DNA from: Desulfobulbaceae bacterium
GTDB taxonomy: Bacteria > Desulfobacterota > Desulfobulbia > Desulfobulbales > Desulfobulbaceae
Length of the DNA: 6,172 nt
Reading direction: 5' to 3'
NCBI GenBank assembly: GCA_026990725.1
Contig: JALXCX010000208.1
Location: 1 to 6,172, forward strand
In this document: in pieces, positions 1 through 5,956 of the stretch
How positions within the stretch are numbered: position 1 is the first letter of the stretch
Layout: each line of letters opens with the position of its first letter
The notes under the pieces: model-generated
What the model saw: the letters and a program-made list of their open reading frames with translations, nothing else
Databases searched by the model: none
What the model was told of the DNA's origin: nothing
Translations under genes and position numbers: made by a program

Positions 1-527
1 TCTTCGATTGGGCGAGCCTTGTTGATGGAACCTGAAAGCAGGTTGATGATCACCCGTTTAGTGGGAAATCGTTTACCGGCACCAGACAAACCGAGTGAGG
101 ATTTGAGCAGATTAATAATGCCCTCGGCATCGCCCCGGTCAATAATGGTAAACCCTGAGCCGAAACCGAGATGGTGCCCATGCTGGCGCAGAAGCATGTT
201 TGAGGTGGCGTGAAAGGTGCCGCCAACGACCCGTTTGCAGGACTGGGTAGCAATCGTGCCGGCACGCCAGAGCATTTCATGGGCGGCCCTGCGGGTGAAG
301 GTGAGCAAAAGGATGGATTCCGGAGCTACCCCATGTTCGAGCAGGTAGGCCATGCGGTAGACAAGGGTGCGGGTCTTCCCGCTGCCGGCCCCCGCAATGA
401 CCAGTACCGGCCCCTCGCCGTGGGTTACAGCTGCATACTGTGCCGGGTTGAGTTCGTCCGGGCTGATAACAGAGTGCTGCTGCTGTGGTTCCTGTTGCGG
501 TGGATCTGAAAAAAGTTTCTGTTGCAT
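1..527 (-). CDS. UvrD/Rep-type superfamily 1 DNA helicase, N-terminal part (runs off the left edge)
   Basis: This is an ATP-dependent 3'-5' DNA helicase of the UvrD/PcrA/Rep group, acting in the cytoplasm in repair or replication restart. The 175 visible residues carry the standard N-terminal helicase motifs in order. The Q motif is LNPAQYAAV (26-34). Walker A is AGAGSGKT (45-52), with K51 and T52 binding the ATP phosphates. Motif Ia is LLTFTRRAAHEM (74-85), and motif Ib is GGTFHA (102-107). Before the Q motif lies a polar leader of about 20 residues rich in Gln. The start chosen is the ATG complementary to 525-527. Its Shine-Dalgarno is weak (AAAAGA about 6 bases upstream), so the start is less certain than the family. 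Walker B and the later motifs lie beyond position 1, so UvrD, PcrA, Rep or another paralogue cannot be separated. The gene is transcribed away from the DUF1737 gene. Confidence 0.93.
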   Translation of the reverse strand, partial: MQQKLFSDPPQQEPQQQHSVISPDELNPAQYAAVTHGEGPVLVIAGAGSGKTRTLVYRMAYLLEHGVAPESILLLTFTRRAAHEMLWRAGTIATQSCKRVVGGTFHATSNMLLRQHGHHLGFGSGFTIIDRGDAEGIINLLKSSLGLSGAGKRFPTKRVIINLLSGSINKARPIE

Positions 528-569
528 GGCCGATCTTTTACCATACCCGGCAGGTGGCTGCAATGGATG

Positions 570-598
570 TTGACAGGCCGTGTAACACTGGGTAATTT
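570..598 (+). promoter_or_regulatory. Candidate sigma-70-type promoter for the DUF1737 gene
   Basis: A perfect -35 box TTGACA lies at 570-575. With a 17-base spacer it is followed by TAATTT at 593-598, which matches the -10 consensus at only three of six positions. Transcription would start near 605 and leave a leader of about 50 bases before the ATG at 657. The site lies in the gap between two divergent genes, where a promoter is expected. I saw no comparably good promoter for the leftward helicase gene in the same gap. Confidence 0.45.
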
Positions 599-656
599 AC
601 AGCGTTTCTGCTTTTGCCCTTTTTTTATCGAGAAAAAAACAACGTGAGGTGGTGTC

Positions 657-857
657 ATGACACTCTATCGTTTTCTTACCGGACCAGATGATGAAACATT
701 TTGCAAACGGGTGAGCCAGTCGCTGAATAACGGCTGGAAGCTGCACGGTAGCCCGGCCCTGACCCATGACGGCAAAACAGCCATTGCCGGTCAGGCCATG
801 GTGAAGGAGGTTGAAGGGAAAGATTTTTCTGACGATATTGATTTGAAAAAATATTAG
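657..857 (+). CDS. Small DUF1737-type protein, 66 residues
   Basis: The product is a 66-residue soluble protein with no signal peptide or membrane segment. The pattern of an N-terminal YRFLTGPDD, then FCKRVSQSLNNGWKLHGSPAL (split here as FCKRVSQ at 16-22 and NNGWKLHGSPAL at 24-35), then AIAGQAMVKEV (42-52) matches my recollection of DUF1737. That is a family of short single-domain bacterial proteins of unknown function, and the whole protein is about one domain long. The C-terminal 14 residues are charged (KDFSDDIDLKKY at the end). The ATG at 657 is supported by GAGGTGG (646-652), well spaced. The gene follows a candidate promoter and precedes the 130-residue gene by 76 bases on the same strand. 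No function can be assigned. Family assignment is from memory of the motif, not a search. Confidence 0.85.
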   Translation: MTLYRFLTGPDDETFCKRVSQSLNNGWKLHGSPALTHDGKTAIAGQAMVKEVEGKDFSDDIDLKKY

Positions 858-884
858 AAATAAAAGGACCTGTTTTCGGGGCAG

Positions 885-900
885 GCTGCTAGAGAGCAGT
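885..900 (+). other. Small intergenic hairpin between the two short rightward genes
   Basis: CTGCT (886-890) and AGCAG (895-899) form a perfect 5-bp stem with an AGAG loop, extendable by a G-T pair. No U-run follows, so it does not look like an intrinsic terminator. It may be an mRNA structure between cotranscribed genes or may be chance. Confidence 0.3.
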
Positions 901-933
901 ACATACATTTTAGAAAAGACAAGGTGATACGTG

Positions 934-1326
934 ATGAATACTGTTGCAGATATTTTTGCTGGTGATGTCTTACAAAAACTTTTTCCACCTGAGCGGGCGG
1001 ATGAATTTTTTGAGGCTCTGTTTGGAGATGCCAGTGAAGGGGCCTATGATATTGCCTTGCGCTTTGGCGAGCATGATGCCGGGGCAAATCGTCTTGTTTT
1101 TTATCTTGATCTGCTTGAGCGTCCCGGCTGCTGCCTTGTCTGCAACCTGACCTACGGCCTGCCCGAGGTTTTTTCACGTCATCCGATCATCAATATAAAC
1201 GGGCTGGTGGCTGATATTGAGAAAAAACTTGATGGCAGGGCAACCTGCGCCGACTGGAGCCTGGGGACAACAACCCAGCAGCAGAAAAATCTGCATTCCA
1301 TCCCGCTCTACATCACTCTTTCCTGA
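934..1326 (+). CDS. Uncharacterised 130-residue soluble protein with a CC-x-x-C motif
   Basis: I do not recognise a characterised function. The 130-residue product has no signal peptide or membrane segment. Residues 12-31 look helical and amphipathic (LQKLFPPERADEFFEALFGD). Then comes a probable beta-rich centre with AYDIALRF (37-44) and NRLVFYLDLLERPG (52-65). Next are a cysteine cluster C66, C67, C70 and the segment NLTYGLPEVFSRHPIININ (71-89), followed by a helix (92-99) and a tail with C105. The well-ordered motifs suggest a conserved family; I recall similar small proteins in sulfate-reducing deltaproteobacteria, sometimes carrying a misleading 'homeobox' name, but cannot verify this. 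I chose ATG 934 over the adjacent GTG 931 because AAGGTG (921-926) sits 7 bases from 934 and only 4 from 931. The gene ends 6 bases from the stop of the oppositely oriented propeller gene. Confidence 0.8.
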   Translation: MNTVADIFAGDVLQKLFPPERADEFFEALFGDASEGAYDIALRFGEHDAGANRLVFYLDLLERPGCCLVCNLTYGLPEVFSRHPIININGLVADIEKKLDGRATCADWSLGTTTQQQKNLHSIPLYITLS

Positions 1327-1332
1327 TCACGG

Positions 1333-3051
1333 CTACAAGAGCAGCATATTGATTGGCGCCATGGTTGATGAGCTGCCTGTGGTGTTTCCCTTTTCCATAA
1401 ATGGTCTGCCGTCCCGCAGGAAATTTCCCCTGGCTGTTGGCCAGAGGAGAAGATTTTCCGCAGAGCCGGGCACTGTATAGATAAACAATCCTGCGCCAAA
1501 GGTCTGGACCAGAATCTCCAGGGTGCCGTTGCCGTCTGTATCCATCACCGTTGGCGCAGCTGGTGCGCCCTTGCCGTTGCCGTTTGTTCCCTGCTCAGGC
1601 AGCTCCATGTCAAAAAGCGTCTTTCCATGGTTGTCAAGAATCATCAGAAAACCATGGGGCACGCCCGGTGTGATGTTGTCCGGGTCGCCATAGGTGGTGA
1701 AAATAAGTTCCGGGACATTATCTTTATCCAGATCTGCCACTGTGATTTCCGAGGCATACATAATTCTTCTGCCGTGGGTGATGTCCTTTTTAAAGAGCTG
1801 CTTTGCTGTTGCTGAAGTGCAGTAAATAGACCCGTCATGGGCCGCATAAAGAATTTCTTTCTTCTGGTCGTTGTTGATATCCACAATGGTTGGAGCAGGC
1901 GGGTTTCGTGGCGGATACCAGCTTCTGCTGCCCCGGTTGAGCGGATAGCCCGAAGAGGGCAGATGTTCCCAGCCTGCCAGCCGTCTTGCTGAACGTGCTC
2001 CATTGCCATACGAGCCTTCCAGCACCATGATCGAGTGATGTTTGGTGTTGTAGGGGATGTCTTTTTCCACGTTGGCCACACAGACAACCTCGTTTTTACC
2101 GTCTTGGTTTAAATCGGCAACCGATGGCGGTGAGGCCGTCCACTGGAGCCATTTCTGAGAGCGCGGGTGCGGCCAGTCGCCGGTGTGGTAGTGGTGATGA
2201 TTATCTTCAACCGACAACTCAAACCATCGTTTGAACTGCCCCCAGTTGAGCCTGTTGCCGTTGTAGGCTGACTGTCGGTTTGTGTACCAGGGAGAGGCCA
2301 GCATGGATACGCCGGTGTGCTGGAAGACGTTGATGTGATGGTTGTCATAGGTGACCACAATCTCTTTTTCCGGATCATCATCCAGGTTGCCGATTCCCAC
2401 GTTAAGTCCGTAGCAGCCATACCCATGGTTTCCCTGGCCGTTTATGGTGGCATCGCTGGTGTTCTGATTGAATCGTGGCCATGCCTGAAAGCCAAGACCG
2501 GGCGGCTGGTAGGAGGAGCCGTTTGCATTAAACACAAAAACCTGGGCACCGTCAGGCCGGGTTTGGGTGGTTGTTGCCACAATCTCAATGGTACCGTTAT
2601 TGTCCAGGTCAGCCGCAGCCAGTCCCCTGGTTTCCGGACATTCTCCGGCAGAGCAGGTCGAGGCTGGCCAGCCGTTTTTAATGTGTAGTCCGTTATTCCT
2701 CCATTCGTAGGCAGCCACCACATCGCCGCTGGCCACCACTATTTCATAGATACCGTCATTGTCAAGATCCGCACATACTGCCGGGGCATAAATTCGGCCT
2801 TTATGCGGGGCACCGCTGCCGTGTGGTGCACGGGCCAGTTCATTGCCCTGTGCGTCCCAGACAATAATGTCATAAAAGGTGCCAATAATCTTCAGGCGGC
2901 CTGTGCCGAGATCATGGACAATGGGTGAGCCAAACCAGGACGTGCCAGTCCATCTGATTTGTTTTTTGAGTACCGGCTTATGTACGGCAGCTGTGGCAGC
3001 ATGGGGCAGGGTAAAAAACAGGCAACAGACAAAAAGAAAGGGTCTGGTCAT
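1333..3051 (-). CDS. Exported FG-GAP/VCBS-type repeat beta-propeller protein, 572 residues
   Basis: This is probably an extracytoplasmic beta-propeller; its ligand or role is unknown. The N-terminus is a Sec signal peptide (TRP, then hydrophobic FLFVCCLFFTL, then HAATAA) with likely cleavage near residue 22. Asp-rich calcium-binding-like loops of the type D-x-[DN]-x-[DN]-x-x-x-E-[IVL] recur at about residues 95-104, 148-157, 223-231, 313-322, 391-400, 440-449 and 504-513. A degenerate eighth copy lies near 46-56, so seven or eight blades are likely. The segment between the third and fourth canonical loops is longer than the others and holds a His cluster (HHHYH, 285-289). The mature part has six cysteines, two close together (C133, C138). 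The end carries WPTARGNFLRDG (537-548), a closing strand style common in such propellers, followed by a Ser/Thr/Gly-rich tail. ATG 3051 has GGAG six bases upstream. No transpeptidase or sorting motif is seen. Confidence 0.88.
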   Translation of the reverse strand: MTRPFLFVCCLFFTLPHAATAAVHKPVLKKQIRWTGTSWFGSPIVHDLGTGRLKIIGTFYDIIVWDAQGNELARAPHGSGAPHKGRIYAPAVCADLDNDGIYEIVVASGDVVAAYEWRNNGLHIKNGWPASTCSAGECPETRGLAAADLDNNGTIEIVATTTQTRPDGAQVFVFNANGSSYQPPGLGFQAWPRFNQNTSDATINGQGNHGYGCYGLNVGIGNLDDDPEKEIVVTYDNHHINVFQHTGVSMLASPWYTNRQSAYNGNRLNWGQFKRWFELSVEDNHHHYHTGDWPHPRSQKWLQWTASPPSVADLNQDGKNEVVCVANVEKDIPYNTKHHSIMVLEGSYGNGARSARRLAGWEHLPSSGYPLNRGSRSWYPPRNPPAPTIVDINNDQKKEILYAAHDGSIYCTSATAKQLFKKDITHGRRIMYASEITVADLDKDNVPELIFTTYGDPDNITPGVPHGFLMILDNHGKTLFDMELPEQGTNGNGKGAPAAPTVMDTDGNGTLEILVQTFGAGLFIYTVPGSAENLLLWPTARGNFLRDGRPFMEKGNTTGSSSTMAPINMLLL

Positions 3052-3108
3052 GGACAGCTCCGTTATACATTACGCCACTGCAGGCTGTGGGGGCAAAAAG
3101 CCTTCGGT

Positions 3109-3139
3109 AAATGAAAGATGAACGGCTTCAAATGAAAGA
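3109..3139. repeat. Pair of 10-bp direct repeats upstream of the propeller gene
   Basis: AAATGAAAGA occurs at 3109-3118 and again at 3130-3139, 21 bp start to start, which is two helical turns. They lie 58-88 bp upstream of the propeller start codon, within the 95-bp gap between the two leftward exported-protein genes. The spacing would suit a dimeric regulator binding one face of the DNA, but A-rich decamers can also recur by chance. Confidence 0.35.
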
Positions 3140-3146
3140 AAAAAGG

Positions 3147-3821
3147 TTACGCCCGCCTTTCAAGTATGGCCTTACCCACTTGAGATGGAGACATACCGCC
3201 ATTATGGGCAATTTCACTCCAGCTCATTCCCTGTTTTTTCGTCAGATCAATAAGCAGGCCTATCGGGGTGTCAGTGAGTTTATGCAGAGCAAAGAGCAGA
3301 GCGGTTTCTTTGTAAGTGAAGTTGTAGGGCTTCAGGCTGGCAAGATCTTTTTCGCTCACGCCGAATCGTTTCTTGAGCATCCAGAAAGTAATGCCACGCA
3401 GGATGGTTTCTTTTTCTGCGCCATCAGTTATCGATTTCAGGATAGCTGTTTTGTTCTGTTTGTCTTTTAATGTCTGGGAGTGCATGATTTCCTGCCAGGT
3501 GCCGCCGTTGGCATGGATGGCCAGGAGTATATCTGCGGTTAGCCCGCTCTGGCGTGAAATATAGAGGGCAATGAGCAGGTCTGAGGGAGCTATTCCTCCC
3601 TGCATCATCTGCATGATGATCTCTTTTTTAGAAACATCCAGGGTCGAGGCCACAAGTGAGTTAAAACTGGTGGTGAGCAGGTAGTCATCAGCCAGAAATC
3701 GGTCATCGATTTTGAATTCCCGGTTCCGAAAACAGTGACAGCGGCTGGTTTGTTCTGCCTCGGCGTGGATTGTCCCGGCGCAAAGCAGGACGGAAAGAAT
3801 AATCAGCAGGATTGATTTCAT
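3147..3821 (-). CDS. Exported helical protein with an internal duplication, unknown function, 224 residues
   Basis: I do not recognise a named family. The N-terminus is a classical signal peptide (MKS, hydrophobic ILLIILSVLLCAG, then TIHA), with cleavage likely after A20; the C14 context is not a lipobox. The mature protein begins with a Cys pair RCHCF (27-31). The rest is predicted mostly helical and contains two related units, about 61-128 and 153-220. Each carries a V-S-x-K segment, an LLxAL helix and a G-x-(x)W-x-EI turn: GGTWQEI at 106-112 and GMSWSEI at 198-204. Both units end in AIL. The Shine-Dalgarno region is poor (CAGACAATA before the ATG), but the signal peptide fixes this start well. 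The gene is first in the leftward pair, with 95 bp before the propeller gene, and diverges from hisD. Both pair members are exported, which suggests but does not prove a shared job. Confidence 0.82.
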   Translation of the reverse strand: MKSILLIILSVLLCAGTIHAEAEQTSRCHCFRNREFKIDDRFLADDYLLTTSFNSLVASTLDVSKKEIIMQMMQGGIAPSDLLIALYISRQSGLTADILLAIHANGGTWQEIMHSQTLKDKQNKTAILKSITDGAEKETILRGITFWMLKKRFGVSEKDLASLKPYNFTYKETALLFALHKLTDTPIGLLIDLTKKQGMSWSEIAHNGGMSPSQVGKAILERRA

Positions 3822-3864
3822 TATTGTCTGTTGTATGGTAGAGAGCAGGAAAAAATCTACTCGC

Positions 3865-3907
3865 TTGTTTTTTTATTTTTTTATTTTTTTTGATCTATAT
3901 TTTTTCT
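3865..3907. promoter_or_regulatory. T-rich tract in the divergent gap between the exported-protein gene and hisD
   Basis: After TTG at 3865-3867 come three T-runs separated by single A residues: 3868-3874 (7), 3876-3882 (7) and 3884-3891 (8). Then follow GATC, TATATT (3896-3901) and a further T-run. TATATT could be a -10 element for hisD, with a start near 3908 and a leader of about 35 bases, but no good -35 box lies 16-18 bases upstream. The tract may work as an AT-rich UP-like or bent element for either direction. No stem precedes it, so it is not an intrinsic terminator. Confidence 0.4.
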
Positions 3908-3943
3908 ATCCACAAAACAACCACGTACCCCATGGGAGAGGTC

Positions 3944-5248
3944 ATGGATATCCGTTTTGAAGAGTATGCAACACCAGAGGGAAAAGAGTTGTTCAACAGT
4001 CTGCGTGACCGTTTTGTCCTGGCAGACGCGACCTGTCGGGACGCTGTCACCGATATTCTTGCCCAGGTCAGAACCCAGGGTGATGATGCAGTTATAGAGT
4101 ATACACGCAAATTTGATGCTCCGCAATTCCAACTCGATCAACTGAAGGTCACGGAACAGGAATTTTTACGGGCAGAAGAAGAGGTTGACAGGGAAATCGT
4201 TGAGACCATTGCCTTTGCCGCACGGCGTATCCGTGATTTTCATGAGCGGGAACTGGAAGACTCCTGGTTCACCACCAGGGACGACGGCACCATTACCGGG
4301 CGCATGGTCAGGCCTGTGGATTCTGCCGGACTCTATGTACCGGGAGGGCAGGGCGGCTCCACGCCACTGGTTTCTTCTGTCCTAATGAACGGTATCCCTG
4401 CCGCCATTGCCGGGGTCAGGCGGCGGGTTATGATGACCCCGCCAGATGGTGAGGGCCGGGTGAACGCGGCCCTGCTGATGGCTGCCCGTGAAATTGGCAT
4501 AACAGAGGTTTACAAGGCCGGATCGGCCTGGGCCATTGGTGCACTTGCCTTTGGCACAAAAACCATTGCTCCGGTGGATGTTATTGTCGGGCCGGGCAAT
4601 CAGTTTGTTACCGAGGCCAAACGACAGGTCATGGGCCGGGTACGCATCGACATGATTGCTGGTCCAAGCGAGGTGCTCATTGTGGCGGATTCTTCGGCTG
4701 ATCCTGCCTATATTGCAGCCGACATGCTTGCTCAGGCAGAGCACGACCCTCAGGCGCTTGCCATGCTTATCACAACAGACAAAACCCTTGCCTCTGCAGT
4801 GACAAAGCAGCTTGACATCCAGTTGCCCCGACTTGAACGGGAAGATATAGCCAGAAGATCTCTGGCTGCCCGAGGCACTATTTTATTGGTTGAAGATGTG
4901 GAGCAGGCCATTGCCCTTGCTGGTGATATAGCCATAGAGCATCTTGAACTGCAGGTGCAGGACCCCTGGCAATGGCTGCCAAAAATACGTCATGCAGGAG
5001 CAATTTTTCTTGGTCCCAACACTCCCGAGGCAGCAGGGGATTATGTGGCCGGGCCAAACCACGTGCTGCCTACTATGGGCACAGCCAGAATTTCGTCTGC
5101 TCTTGGGGTGGAAACCTTTGTCAAGAAAAGTTCGATTATTTCCTATTCGAGGCAGGCGCTGCTGGCAGATGCCGCCCATATTCAACGTCTGGCGGCTTTG
5201 GAAGGCCTTGGTGCCCATGCCAATTCAGTCGCTGTCCGGGTAAAGTAA
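3944..5248 (+). CDS. hisD: Histidinol dehydrogenase
   Basis: HisD catalyses the last two steps of histidine biosynthesis, the NAD-dependent oxidation of L-histidinol through histidinal to L-histidine, in the cytoplasm. Counting from the chosen start the protein has 434 residues, the usual family length. Visible family landmarks are YVPGGQGGSTPL (131-142), AGSAWAIGALAFGT (192-205), VDVIVGPGNQFV (211-222) and IDMIAGPSEVLIVAD (235-249). Zinc ligands by family alignment are Q264 and H267 in AQAEHDPQ, D366 in AAGDYVAGPNHVLP, and H425 near the C-terminus. The catalytic pair is E332-H333 in IAIEHLELQ. All key residues are present, so it should be active. I chose ATG 3944 because GGGAGAGG (3934-3941) precedes it; ATG 3932 in the same frame would add only four residues and has no Shine-Dalgarno. 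No other his gene is in the window. The next gene starts 6 bases after the stop. Confidence 0.97.
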   Translation: MDIRFEEYATPEGKELFNSLRDRFVLADATCRDAVTDILAQVRTQGDDAVIEYTRKFDAPQFQLDQLKVTEQEFLRAEEEVDREIVETIAFAARRIRDFHERELEDSWFTTRDDGTITGRMVRPVDSAGLYVPGGQGGSTPLVSSVLMNGIPAAIAGVRRRVMMTPPDGEGRVNAALLMAAREIGITEVYKAGSAWAIGALAFGTKTIAPVDVIVGPGNQFVTEAKRQVMGRVRIDMIAGPSEVLIVADSSADPAYIAADMLAQAEHDPQALAMLITTDKTLASAVTKQLDIQLPRLEREDIARRSLAARGTILLVEDVEQAIALAGDIAIEHLELQVQDPWQWLPKIRHAGAIFLGPNTPEAAGDYVAGPNHVLPTMGTARISSALGVETFVKKSSIISYSRQALLADAAHIQRLAALEGLGAHANSVAVRVK

Positions 5249-5254
5249 TTTTCT

Positions 5255-5956
5255 GTGTGTCAAAGGGCATTTGATACCGGCCTTGACAGGCTTGGCCTGT
5301 CTTTAAGCCGGAAGGGACGTGATAATGTTCTGCTCTTTTGCCGTGAGCTGCAGAAGTGGAATAAAAAAATAAACCTGATCGCCCGCAATACGCCTGCCGA
5401 GGTCGCTCTGGAAAAACATTTTCTTGACTCCCTGACCCTGCTGCCACTGTTAACCAGCCATGGCAAGGTATCAAAAACCTTGCTGGACGTGGGCACAGGA
5501 GCAGGGTTTCCCGGACTTGTGCTTGCAGCGGTCTTGCCCGGAATGAAAGTAACACTTGTTGAACCACGGCAGAAACGGGTAAGCTTTCTTGCCCACATTG
5601 TTCGTCGTCTCGGGCTTGCAAATGTGCGGATTAAAGATGCGCGGCTTGAGCAGACGGATTGCAGGGCCGGAGAGTTCAGTTTTATCACCAGCCGGGCAGT
5701 GGCTGATATGAATCGTTTTCTCCCCATGGTAGAGCCGTTATGCAGCCACACAACCCGGGTGATCGTCATGCGCTCAACAGAGGTGACAGCCCGGAACAAG
5801 GCAGCAGGCAGCAGGGAACAGCAGAATGGTTTGCCGGTGCCCTGGAAACTTGTTGAGAATCTACATTGTACCTTACCCTTTTCAAAAGCCCCAAGGGTCT
5901 TGAGTGTTGTCCGGAAAAGAGAGAATCAGAGCGATTATGCGCCAGAGGAAAATTGA
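5255..5956 (+). CDS. rsmG: 16S rRNA (guanine-N7)-methyltransferase RsmG
   Basis: RsmG (GidB) uses S-adenosylmethionine to make m7G at position 527 (E. coli numbering) of 16S rRNA. Family marks over the 233 residues are ELQKWNKKINLIA (31-43), EKHFLDSL (53-60), the SAM-binding loop LDVGTGAGFPGL (77-88), VEPRQKRVSFL (102-112) and SRAVAD (146-151). It is somewhat longer than the roughly 207-residue E. coli protein, mainly through a polar N-terminus and a hydrophilic tail after VLSVVRKR (215-222). The start is GTG at 5255, the only reasonable in-frame initiator before the conserved core. It lacks a clear Shine-Dalgarno and lies 6 bases after the hisD stop, so translational coupling to hisD is likely. 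The stop overlaps the next start by one base. Loss of RsmG is known to give low-level streptomycin resistance in several bacteria. Confidence 0.95.
   Translation: MCQRAFDTGLDRLGLSLSRKGRDNVLLFCRELQKWNKKINLIARNTPAEVALEKHFLDSLTLLPLLTSHGKVSKTLLDVGTGAGFPGLVLAAVLPGMKVTLVEPRQKRVSFLAHIVRRLGLANVRIKDARLEQTDCRAGEFSFITSRAVADMNRFLPMVEPLCSHTTRVIVMRSTEVTARNKAAGSREQQNGLPVPWKLVENLHCTLPFSKAPRVLSVVRKRENQSDYAPEEN
5944..5949 (+). promoter_or_regulatory. Ribosome binding site for the membrane protein gene, inside the end of rsmG
   Basis: AGAGGA lies 6 bases before the ATG at 5956, within the last codons of rsmG. Together with the TGATG stop-start overlap it fixes the start of the downstream gene and indicates coupled translation. 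Confidence 0.7.

Noticed and set aside
425..658. Leftward open frame across the helicase start and the divergent gap
   Set aside because: It overlaps the helicase coding sequence, which has clear Walker A and other motifs in a different frame. Its translation has no recognisable features.
854..1177. Leftward 107-residue open frame opposite the 130-residue gene
   Set aside because: Its translation is low in complexity and rich in Gln, Arg and His, typical of an antisense shadow. The rightward frame has a good ribosome binding site and patterned sequence.
1511..1590. Repeated GCCGTTGCCGT in the propeller gene
   Set aside because: It is the codon-level echo of Asn-Gly-rich loops (GNGKG and DGNGT) and not an independent DNA repeat.
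1644..2426. Other leftward frames inside the propeller gene (1644-2087 and 2109-2426)
   Set aside because: They are shifted readings of the repeat-coding DNA with Trp, Thr and Arg runs. The 572-residue frame explains the region completely, with a signal peptide and periodic motifs.
3076..3150. Possible weak terminator (AAGCC with GGCTTTTT, leftward) after the duplicated-protein gene
   Set aside because: The stem is only 5-6 bp around a loop of about 20 bases, too weak to call.
3929..3936. Palindrome CCCATGGG just before hisD
   Set aside because: Eight bases is too short to call an operator. It overlaps the Shine-Dalgarno region and is easily chance.
3890..3943. Longer reading of hisD from a TTG at 3890
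   Set aside because: It would add 18 residues encoded by the T-rich gap with no Shine-Dalgarno. The ATG at 3944 has GGGAGAGG just upstream and gives the usual 434-residue HisD.
5136..5799. Leftward frames opposite hisD end and rsmG
   Set aside because: Both hisD and rsmG are secure by motif, and the antisense translations show no family signal.
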